Source: JBKJTP01 sp046590195
GTDB taxonomy: Bacteria > Bacteroidota > Ignavibacteria > Palsa-1295
Assembly: GCA_046590195.1 (NCBI GenBank)
Contig: JBKJTP010000066.1
Coordinates: forward strand, 1-5,369
Length of the DNA stretch: 5,369 nt
Direction: 5' to 3'
How positions within the stretch are numbered: the stretch's first letter is position 1; every line of letters begins with the position of its first letter. This document shows positions 1 to 5,332 of this stretch, piece by piece. Position numbers and translations under genes: made by a program. Below the pieces are notes generated by a model. That model was not told the DNA's origin. It saw only the letters and a program-made list of their open reading frames with translations, and made no database searches.

Positions 1-1
1 G

Positions 2-1423
2 GATTATCCTGGTGCGTCATACTCTGGCTATAGGATCTATCGCGCTGATGCTGGATCTGAGAACTACAAGGAGATCACCTCAACCCCGGTGATCACCGTA
101 ACTCCGATCGGTGCACCCCAGCCTGCACTGCCAAGCTATCACGATACAACGATCGTGAACTACGAGCAGTATAAGTATCGCGTCGTGGGGATGTCCGCTT
201 TTGCGGAGAAGAGCGATCCGGGAGAGGTCGCCGGATACGGACGCGATCTCACTGCGCCACCTGCGCCAAGCATTCAGAATCCGGAGCAGACCGGTCGCGG
301 GCGTGTGCAGCTCAAGTGGACAATGCCAGATGGAGCCAGTCTCTCCGACTTGAATGGCTTCGTCGTCGCTCGCAGTGCTTCCACAGTTGGCGGTTATGTG
401 CAGTTAACACCGCAGCAATTGCCAAAGGGTGCGCGAGAGTTTACTGATAATGCTGCGACGCAAGACGAACCATATTATATGGTAGGCGCAGTTGATACGG
501 CTGGAAATGTCGCGCCATCGCTATCGGCGTATGTTGTTATCATCGACTCCTTGCCGCCTGCGCCTCCAAAAGGATTGCGTGCATCGGTTGACACGACTGG
601 CATCGTTACGCTTCGCTGGAATCTCGGACCTGAACCCGACATCGTCGGCTACCGCGTACTATGGGCGAATGACCCTACGCATGAATTCACGCAGCGCACG
701 AATGTCCCAATACAGGATACATTCTTTGTGGATACGATCAGCTTAAAGTCGCTGACGCCTTATGTGTATTACCGCGTAGCAGCGCTCGACGATCGGTACA
801 ATCACAGCGAGATGTCAGAGATGCTGCTGGTGAAGCGCCCAGATATCATCCCGCCTGATGCATCGGTCTTCAGCGATGTCTTTGTGACAGATAGTATGGT
901 CGATCTGCGTTGGAATATCTCAACAAGTCATGATCTCATGGAGCAGCGGCTCTATAGAAGGGAAGGGGAGAGCGGTACCTACAGGCTGCACAAGACTTTC
1001 GGCCCGCGCGTCAACTCGTTTATCGATCGCGATGTGAAGCAAACCGTTACTTATGACTATCAGCTTGAGACATCAGATAGCGCAGGGCTCGTCAGTGAAC
1101 GAGCGATGGCAGTTCGCGGACGCCCGTACGACCCCGGCACACGGCCGGATGTGCAGGGCTTGCAAGCAGCGATCGATAACTCAGGAAACATTAGAGTATC
1201 CTGGAGTTATCCAAAACCACCACAAGAGAAATACTGGTATGTGCTCTACCGCTCGGTTGGCGATCATGAGCCTTCGCCATATAAAGCGATCGAGCAAGGC
1301 AAGACCGAGTTCGTTGACAACAGCTTGCCAGCAAAAGGCTTGTACAAGTATGCTGTGCGAGTGAAGACTACGAAGGGTGGAGAGTCGATGATGACGCCAG
1401 TCGTTACGGTCAACATTAAGTAA
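2..1423 (+). CDS. Fibronectin type III repeat protein, 5'-truncated
   Basis: The frame is open from the left edge, so the true start lies outside the window and 473 residues plus the TAA stop are visible. A GTG at 89 is in frame but falls inside a domain and is not the start. The visible part is four complete Fn3-like domains after the end of a fifth: about residues 1-80 (partial, with SGYRIYRA and YKYRVVG strands), 84-182, 184-279, 283-374 and 381-473. Each repeats the Fn3 pattern of a Pro-rich linker (PPAPP, IIPPDA), a V-LRW or V-LKW strand, a GY/GF-V-Y/W strand, and a YYRV or YKYAV strand before the final G strand. Fn3 arrays in this phylum are usually extracellular spacers or adhesion modules, so a secreted or surface role is likely, but no enzymatic domain is visible. 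The chain stops at the last Fn3 strand (VVTVNIK) with no T9SS sorting domain. It converges on the oxidoreductase gene. The Fn3 assignment is strong; the role of the whole protein is unknown. Confidence 0.88.
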   Translation, partial: DYPGASYSGYRIYRADAGSENYKEITSTPVITVTPIGAPQPALPSYHDTTIVNYEQYKYRVVGMSAFAEKSDPGEVAGYGRDLTAPPAPSIQNPEQTGRGRVQLKWTMPDGASLSDLNGFVVARSASTVGGYVQLTPQQLPKGAREFTDNAATQDEPYYMVGAVDTAGNVAPSLSAYVVIIDSLPPAPPKGLRASVDTTGIVTLRWNLGPEPDIVGYRVLWANDPTHEFTQRTNVPIQDTFFVDTISLKSLTPYVYYRVAALDDRYNHSEMSEMLLVKRPDIIPPDASVFSDVFVTDSMVDLRWNISTSHDLMEQRLYRREGESGTYRLHKTFGPRVNSFIDRDVKQTVTYDYQLETSDSAGLVSERAMAVRGRPYDPGTRPDVQGLQAAIDNSGNIRVSWSYPKPPQEKYWYVLYRSVGDHEPSPYKAIEQGKTEFVDNSLPAKGLYKYAVRVKTTKGGESMMTPVVTVNIK

Positions 1424-1438
1424 GAAGACCAAACCTCC

Positions 1439-1497
1439 TAAACGAGAACAGCATCTACGTAGGATCGTGGGCGATCCGTAGATGCTGTTCTCGTTTA
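1439..1497. terminator. Long hairpin between convergent genes, probable bidirectional terminator
   Basis: Bases 1439-1459 and 1477-1497 are perfect 21-bp inverted repeats. The 17-nt interior can extend the structure, with a 3-nt bulge (1460-1462), a 5-bp inner stem (1463-1467 with 1472-1476) and a TGGG loop. It starts 16 nt after the stop of the Fn3 gene and ends 24 nt before the stop of the convergent oxidoreductase gene, so it is placed to end both transcripts. The base of the stem reads CGTTTA on either strand, giving only a short U run, so it is not a textbook intrinsic terminator. A 12-bp palindrome (1496-1507) overlaps its right end. Confidence 0.7.
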
Positions 1498-1521
1498 AAC
1501 CGGTTTACGCAATAGCAGCGA

Positions 1522-2556
1522 CTACTTCTTCGTTGCCTTCGGCTTGGTCAGGATGATCTCCTTGTTCTTCGCTGCTGATTCGTAGATCGCTTCCACGATA
1601 CGCATGCGCCGAGCCGCTTCTTCTCCGCTCGAGATGAGTGGCACCATCTCCTTCAGCATGTTCACGAAGTGGCGAAGCTCATTCTCGTACGACTTCTTGT
1701 ATAAACCGACAGGTGTCTGTGCCTTTGCGGGTGTGAGGTTCACAAGACTACCATGCACGTTCTTCAGCACCTTGAGCGGATTGATAAAGGCGCTGCCCTT
1801 ATCGCCAAAGACATTGCAGTAGAAGAAGTCGCCTTCACGATGGAACGTCCATGAGACCTCGATCGTGAGCGTCACCCCATTCGCCAGACGTGCGAACACC
1901 GCAGAGCTATCCTCAACATTCTTTGTGTGTAGCTGAAAGTTGGAAGCAGTTACCGAGATCACTTCCGGATAATTCTGAAGCCACAGTGCCATATCGAGCA
2001 TGACGATACCCATGTCGAGGAACACACCGCCACCCGACTTATCGCGCTGCACCTGCCATGGCGATGCAGAAGATTGCTGCTTCAGCCATCCTGACTTGAT
2101 GTAGTAAAGCTTCCCAAGTTCGCCGTTCTCGATGAACGTCTTGAGGAGCATCGTGTCAGGGCGGAAGCGGTTGTTCATTCCAACCATCAGTCGCTTATTG
2201 TACTTCTTTGCCGCATCGACCATCTCCTGCGCTTCTTTGTAAGTGCGCGAGATCGGCTTCTCGACGAGCACCTCGAGCCCGCCTGCCATCGCAGTGATGG
2301 CGAGGTGCTTATGTGTATCGGTCGATGAGCAGATGTCGACAGCCTTCAGGCCGTTCGAGACAGGCGAGTTCAGCAGATCCTCGATCGAGGTGAAGCTATT
2401 CGCGATGCCAGCGCGCTGCGCTACGGCCTGCGCCTTGCGCTTGTCGGGATCGACCACAGCGACGATCTCCACATCCGTCATCTTCTGCAAGATCGGAAGA
2501 TGAACTACCTGGCCAATATTTCCGCAGCCAACGAGGGCAAGTTTGACTTTCTCCAT
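1522..2556 (-). CDS. Gfo/Idh/MocA family NAD(P)-dependent oxidoreductase
   Basis: This 344-residue protein has the usual length and fold order of the family: an N-terminal Rossmann domain (about 1-125) and a C-terminal alpha/beta substrate domain (about 126-335). Visible marks are the dinucleotide-binding loop GCGNIG at 10-15 after the first beta strand, VVDPD at 34-38 ending the second strand where cofactor specificity is set, the CSSTDTHKHLA segment near 76-86, and the hallmark EKP at 99-101 with the likely catalytic Lys100. The substrate-domain motif is GGGVFLDMGIV at 175-185. Asp181 is kept, but Val185 stands where most relatives have the catalytic His. Members oxidise or reduce sugars, inositols and related polyols, or act on nucleotide sugars; the substrate cannot be read from sequence. 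No signal peptide is present, so the protein is cytoplasmic. It has no Shine-Dalgarno; the ATG is chosen because the Rossmann strand begins at once. It stands alone, convergent with the Fn3 gene and divergent from the T9SS cargo gene. Confidence 0.93.
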   Translation of the reverse strand: MEKVKLALVGCGNIGQVVHLPILQKMTDVEIVAVVDPDKRKAQAVAQRAGIANSFTSIEDLLNSPVSNGLKAVDICSSTDTHKHLAITAMAGGLEVLVEKPISRTYKEAQEMVDAAKKYNKRLMVGMNNRFRPDTMLLKTFIENGELGKLYYIKSGWLKQQSSASPWQVQRDKSGGGVFLDMGIVMLDMALWLQNYPEVISVTASNFQLHTKNVEDSSAVFARLANGVTLTIEVSWTFHREGDFFYCNVFGDKGSAFINPLKVLKNVHGSLVNLTPAKAQTPVGLYKKSYENELRHFVNMLKEMVPLISSGEEAARRMRIVEAIYESAAKNKEIILTKPKATKK

Positions 2557-2581
2557 TCAACATCTAGATTAAAGAACGCTG

Positions 2582-2619
2582 CCGGCGCTTCCTGGCGCCT
2601 GATCTCTCAGCGACGCCGG
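2582..2619 (-). promoter_or_regulatory. Hairpin-forming 5' leader of the oxidoreductase gene
   Basis: Between the putative -7 box and the ATG, a GC-rich stretch can fold in two ways. A short hairpin pairs 2584-2588 with 2595-2599 (5 GC pairs, 6-nt loop). A longer one pairs 2582-2587 with 2614-2619 (6 GC pairs). They share bases and therefore exclude each other. No known riboswitch family was recognised; the complementarity is seen, a regulatory role is inference. Confidence 0.25.
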
Positions 2620-2638
2620 GATGTCCCAGATTCTCCTA

Positions 2639-2646
2639 CAAAAATA
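2639..2646 (-). promoter_or_regulatory. Putative TAnnTTTG -7 promoter element of the oxidoreductase gene
   Basis: On the minus strand these bases read TATTTTTG, an exact match to the TAnnTTTG -7 box used by the primary sigma factor of Bacteroidota. It lies 82 nt upstream of the oxidoreductase ATG, which would give a leader of roughly 75 nt. No convincing TTG element was found at the -33 distance, so the call rests on one box and on position. Confidence 0.4.
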
Positions 2647-2769
2647 GCCCATTTTGGACGCTCGGCATTAGTATTCATCTAATTGAGGTATTGAGGGGCG
2701 TTGTGACAGAGAACTTGTTGCAACGCTTTTGCAAGTCGCGGGTTTTCTGTATTGCTATCGCGGGCACGA

Positions 2770-2811
2770 CCCAATACGACCCGCTACTGGCCCAATACTC
2801 CCCGCTACTCA
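2770..2811 (+). repeat. Two-copy 21-bp tandem repeat upstream of the T9SS cargo gene
   Basis: Bases 2770-2790 and 2791-2811 are adjacent 21-bp copies agreeing at 17 of 21 positions, sharing the blocks CCCAATAC and CCCGCTACT. The repeat ends 15 nt before the ATG at 2827. Its length equals about two helical turns, which would suit a DNA-binding protein, but it also lies where the 5' leader would be. No function is established. Confidence 0.6.
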
Positions 2812-2826
2812 TCGTTACGAACCGTT

Positions 2827-3930
2827 ATGAAGAAGTCGTTACTGGTCATTTTCGCATTCATGCTCGCGCCGCTCATGGCTAACGGGCAAACACCGATCGA
2901 GCGTGAGATCGAGCAGCTTGGTTTTAAGTCCGTTGGCTTTAAGATCGCTTCTGCTCCGAAGGCGACTGTTGCCGTTGCGGCACCTGCCGCTGAAGAGCCA
3001 AAGATGGAAGTGAGCTTCAGACACGATGACGTATCGATACTTCCGCATACACTATCTGACACGAACGTTACCGTTTATAGCAAGATCACGAACCTGACGC
3101 AGGAGCCGCTCAATATCGGCTTTGTGCGCGTTCAATCACTGCCAAGCCTCTGGACGACCAGTGTCTGCTTTGGCAGCAATTGCTATGTCGATTGGGTAAG
3201 CTTCGTAGAGGCCTCGAACATTCCATGGGGGCCAGGCGAGGCACGTGATCTCGTATTGCACGTCCGCACGCCGCCAGGGGCGCAGGGCACTGGCAATGTT
3301 CAGCTGACGCTCTTCCCGTCGGGTACTGCAGATTCGATCACGGTAACGTACACGATCACCATGGAGGCTGTGCCGGTGACGCAGTGCCGCTCCTTCTGGT
3401 TTCCTAACCCATACGAAGGCGAGGTAAGACTTCAGGATTTCAGCATTGCTAATCCAGAGCTCTTCGATATCGAGCTTACTAGCGATACAGAGTATCCAAC
3501 GTATCCCGGCGACCCGTTCAAGGTAACGTTCTGCCTGAAGCAGCCAGATGGCCAATTGCATTCAACCCAGATCACTTTTGTAACCGATAGTGGCAGCTTC
3601 TCCCGCGACGTCGCCATGCAGTCACCAGCCTCGAGCGTCGTTCCGAGCAAGGCAAGTAATTCAGGTATCCGAATCGTCAGCGTATCGCCGAACCCAGCTT
3701 CCACTTCGAAGAATGTTGAGGTCAATCTGGAGAGCGCTCGCTCAGCCAGCGTCTCGTTTGCGATCGTCGATCTCTTGGGCCGTGAGCTTAGCACTTCGAA
3801 TGCGATCACAAGTATCGGCGCCTCAAGCACAAAGCTTGCCGTTGAGGAGCTTACGGTCGGCAGCTATATTCTCCGGATCAAGGAGAATGGCCAGATCGTC
3901 GATCAGACTAGCTTCAATATCGCACGATAA
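2827..3930 (+). CDS. Secreted protein with T9SS type A sorting domain
   Basis: The ATG at 2827 is chosen because it opens a clear Sec signal peptide: MKK, a hydrophobic core (LLVIFAFMLAPLM), and a likely signal peptidase I cut after Ala-Asn-Gly at residue 20. The frame runs further upstream to a TTG, but that would bury the signal peptide. The protein is 367 residues. After cleavage come an Ala/Pro-rich linker (about 41-59) and a beta-rich middle region (about 60-265) with four cysteines at 114, 119, 187 and 236. The middle region contains the WTTSVCFGSNCY segment and a later CRSFWFPNPYEG segment; no family was recognised for it. Residues about 281-367 match the T9SS type A C-terminal domain (Por_Secre_tail): VSVSPNPAS near 284-292, LLGRE near 316-320, GSYILRI at 345-351 and a short final strand FNIAR. 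The protein is therefore expected to cross the outer membrane and be released or anchored at the surface. No Shine-Dalgarno precedes the start. The secretion route is well supported; the cargo function is unknown. Confidence 0.9.
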   Translation: MKKSLLVIFAFMLAPLMANGQTPIEREIEQLGFKSVGFKIASAPKATVAVAAPAAEEPKMEVSFRHDDVSILPHTLSDTNVTVYSKITNLTQEPLNIGFVRVQSLPSLWTTSVCFGSNCYVDWVSFVEASNIPWGPGEARDLVLHVRTPPGAQGTGNVQLTLFPSGTADSITVTYTITMEAVPVTQCRSFWFPNPYEGEVRLQDFSIANPELFDIELTSDTEYPTYPGDPFKVTFCLKQPDGQLHSTQITFVTDSGSFSRDVAMQSPASSVVPSKASNSGIRIVSVSPNPASTSKNVEVNLESARSASVSFAIVDLLGRELSTSNAITSIGASSTKLAVEELTVGSYILRIKENGQIVDQTSFNIAR

Positions 3931-3959
3931 AAAGTCACATCGTCATCGTTTTTCGACAG

Positions 3960-3979
3960 AGGCCCCTCGGGGCCTTTTG
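3960..3979 (+). terminator. Rho-independent terminator of the T9SS cargo gene
   Basis: A GC stem pairs AGGCCC (3960-3965) with GGGCCT (3970-3975) around a CTCG loop and is followed by a short T run (3975-3978). It starts 29 nt after the TAA of the cargo gene and is in the right orientation to end it. Confidence 0.8.
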
Positions 3980-4163
3980 TCATTTATTGCCTTGGAGTCG
4001 AGGCTTTTAATATGCCTCGGCCGTATCATTCTGACAAAGAAGCCGAAAAAGCTCTTCCCTCAAAGGCAAAAGCAGACAAGTCAAGTATATCTCTGGCTAT
4101 CTTTTCCACCATTTATCCATGATTGAGGTGCGGCGCGTCACAAGCGCCACGGCTTATTAACAG

Positions 4164-4168
4164 GGAGG
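4164..4168 (+). promoter_or_regulatory. Strong Shine-Dalgarno sequence before a 26-codon ORF
   Basis: GGAGG lies within GGGAGGAAAT and ends 7 nt before the ATG at 4176, an ideal distance. None of the three longer genes with a visible start (2556, 2827, 5319) has such a site. It suggests a real start for a very short ORF, but one purine-rich run can arise by chance. Confidence 0.35.
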
Positions 4169-4175
4169 AAATACT

Positions 4176-4256
4176 ATGCAAGAGGTACGAAACTGGCCAA
4201 TAAGCTCAGTAATCACCAGTTCTAAGCGCCAACCGCTATTCTGTGGATGGGCGTAA
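4176..4256 (+). CDS. Possible 26-residue small protein, unknown
   Basis: An ATG with an ideally spaced GGAGG opens a frame of 26 codons ending in TAA. The peptide begins MQEVRNWPISSV, contains a basic KRQ stretch at 17-19 and ends LFCGWA, with one Cys and two Trp. It has no signal peptide and no evident membrane helix. A GC hairpin (4132-4148) lies just upstream. The only support is the ribosome binding site; the length is too short for codon statistics. A second short frame (GTG 4266 to TAA 4331, 21 codons) starts 9 nt downstream, preceded by AAGGA at 4255-4259, and would encode a peptide with regularly spaced Leu, Ile, Phe and Val. The two could form a tiny operon, the first could be a leader peptide, or both could be chance frames in a non-coding RNA. 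I do not recognise either. Confidence 0.2.
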   Translation: MQEVRNWPISSVITSSKRQPLFCGWA

Positions 4257-4390
4257 GGATAAGATGTGGCTAACCTCAGCCTAATTCACAACTTTATCAA
4301 CAGCCTCGTTGGTAACTTCGTAGGAGCTTAACTGACGCGGTTTTGTAACCCAAATGCACGCGTGGACAAGTTCTCGGAACAGGGGGTAGG

Positions 4391-4480
4391 GTTCAGCGTT
4401 CAGCGGCTAGCGTTCAGCGTCAGCGGCTAGCCGCTGAACGCTAGCCGCTGAACGCTACCCGCTGAACGCTAGCCGCTAGC
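4391..4480. repeat. Heptamer array that reverses orientation (long imperfect inverted repeat)
   Basis: Thirteen consecutive units fill these 90 bases. Six are in one orientation (GTTCAGC or GGCTAGC, 4391-4431; the one at 4419 is a 6-nt GTCAGC), then seven are in the complementary orientation (CGCTGAA or CGCTAGC, 4432-4480; one degenerate CGCTACC at 4453). At the switch is a perfect 16-bp palindrome (4421-4436). The transcript could fold into a large bulged hairpin. It ends 2 nt before the stop of the DUF4249 gene on the minus strand, so it may serve as its transcription terminator or 3' stabilising structure. It resembles short tandem repeat elements scattered between genes in some bacteria; whether it recurs in this genome cannot be seen here. 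Confidence 0.85.
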
Positions 4481-4482
4481 CC

Positions 4483-5319
4483 TCAAAGCTTCGGCCGGAT
4501 CAACACGCTAACAGTATCCCTCGCTGAGCTACCGAAAACGCCCAATCCGCCTTGCACGTGATTGAGTGAAGGCTGATAATTGCCGCGGCTACCGATCACC
4601 ATTCGATGATAGTCGAACCAGTTGCTATCCAGTGCATGGATAGCAATATGATTTCTACCGAAGTGGCTGATCAGGCTTGGTACGATCCGGAAATCCGGCG
4701 ATGTACGGAAGAACGAGTAGCGGCTCGACGCAGCTGTGTCAACTGGCGGTCCTGGCGGTGGATTGCGGATCTTGTTGCCATCAGCGACATCAAGCGAGGT
4801 GACCTGCATCAGGTATTGCGTGTGAGTAGGGTCACCCGGTCCCGCTGTCAGTGTATAGACAAACTGTCCGTAATTATTCGTGTCGAGATAGAGTACTCGA
4901 GTTGACGGCAAGCTATCGTTGAGTCCGGTGTAGCTAATAGACTTCGGCACCACCGTCGATGACTTCAGTAGATGTTCACCGGCTCGAACCTCGATGTCGT
5001 ACTTCCGTCCACCTTCGATGACGTGGTCGGGGAGATAGTAACGTCCCTTGCGGCCGACTATTGGCAGCAGTGTGAATGTCTCGCCGTTCGAAGTGATCGT
5101 GATATCCGCTCCTTCGATCGCGATCGCATCATCGTCGATACGTTCGCCGAACGGAGTCGTCCGCTCGAGGATCACGCTGTCAAGTCGCTCACCTTCGAAC
5201 AAGAATGCGGAGAGGACAAGCTCTTCTTCGTATGCAGAATCAATCGCGCCATCGCAGCCGACAAAGATCCCAGATGCAGTAACGAAGAGCGCAAGTAGTG
5301 TGAGTTGTAGCTTTTTCAT
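4483..5319 (-). CDS. DUF4249 family outer-membrane lipoprotein
   Basis: This 278-residue protein starts with a lipoprotein signal peptide: MKK, a hydrophobic core, and a lipobox FVGC with the lipid-bearing Cys22. Acidic residues (DSAYEEE) follow soon after. The mature part reads like DUF4249: an early strand LVLSAFLFEGERLDSVILER, a segment EGADITITSNGETFTL, then GRYYLP, YDIEVRAG and STVVPKSI, and a C-terminal FDYHRMV followed by GGLGVFGSSARDTVSVLI, the family's typical ending. DUF4249 proteins are surface or periplasm-facing lipoproteins of Bacteroidota and relatives, commonly encoded directly after a TonB-dependent receptor and thought to act with it in uptake; the ligand is not known. That context holds here: the stop of a probable receptor gene is 13 nt upstream and no promoter fits between, so the two are probably co-transcribed. 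No Shine-Dalgarno precedes the ATG, which is fixed by the signal peptide. The family call is from pattern memory and is fairly sure. Confidence 0.85.
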   Translation of the reverse strand: MKKLQLTLLALFVTASGIFVGCDGAIDSAYEEELVLSAFLFEGERLDSVILERTTPFGERIDDDAIAIEGADITITSNGETFTLLPIVGRKGRYYLPDHVIEGGRKYDIEVRAGEHLLKSSTVVPKSISYTGLNDSLPSTRVLYLDTNNYGQFVYTLTAGPGDPTHTQYLMQVTSLDVADGNKIRNPPPGPPVDTAASSRYSFFRTSPDFRIVPSLISHFGRNHIAIHALDSNWFDYHRMVIGSRGNYQPSLNHVQGGLGVFGSSARDTVSVLIRPKL

Positions 5320-5332
5320 AGTTGTGTGGCGC

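Larger units (their letters stand above)
3982..4388. other. Long intergenic stretch with hairpins and no long gene
   Basis: About 400 bases between the cargo terminator and the heptamer array carry no ORF of family-like length on either strand; an open frame entering from the left (to 4126) only overlaps the cargo gene out of phase. Structures that can be seen are a 6-bp hairpin CGAGGC/GCCTCG (3999-4004 with 4014-4019, 9-nt loop), a 5-bp GC hairpin (4132-4136 with 4144-4148, 7-nt loop), and a nested hairpin (4335-4339 with 4359-4363, enclosing GTT 4340-4342 with AAC 4347-4349). Between the second and third lie two very short ORFs at 4176 and 4266. The stretch could be a small RNA, a short peptide locus or a decayed gene. 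No Rfam family was recognised. Confidence 0.4.

Noticed and set aside
2752..2826. Upstream TTG start extending the T9SS cargo protein by 25 residues
   Set aside because: The extension precedes a complete signal peptide beginning at ATG 2827 and overlaps the 21-bp tandem repeat, so it is most likely leader sequence.
3136..3830. Minus-strand open frames (3136-3561 and 3432-3830) opposite the cargo gene
   Set aside because: Antisense shadows with no recognisable motifs; the plus-strand frame is clearly coding.
4098..4105. TATCTTTT as a -7 promoter box for the mini-ORF region
   Set aside because: It misses the final G of TAnnTTTG and has no -33 element, too weak to annotate.
3590..4126. 178-codon open frame on the plus strand overlapping the cargo gene end
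   Set aside because: It is out of phase with a well-supported T9SS domain, runs through the terminator, and its Ser/Arg-rich translation resembles no protein.
4130..4380. tmRNA, RNase P RNA or a known riboswitch
   Set aside because: The GGGAGGAAAT run recalls parts of conserved RNAs, but no matching conserved core, tag frame or CCA end could be found.
4391..4480. CRISPR array
   Set aside because: Units are 7 nt, contiguous and without spacers, and they reverse orientation midway; this is a short tandem repeat.
4606..5298. Plus-strand open frames (4606-4905 and 4972-5298) opposite the DUF4249 gene
   Set aside because: Antisense shadows of a gene with a lipobox and family motifs; their translations show no domain features.
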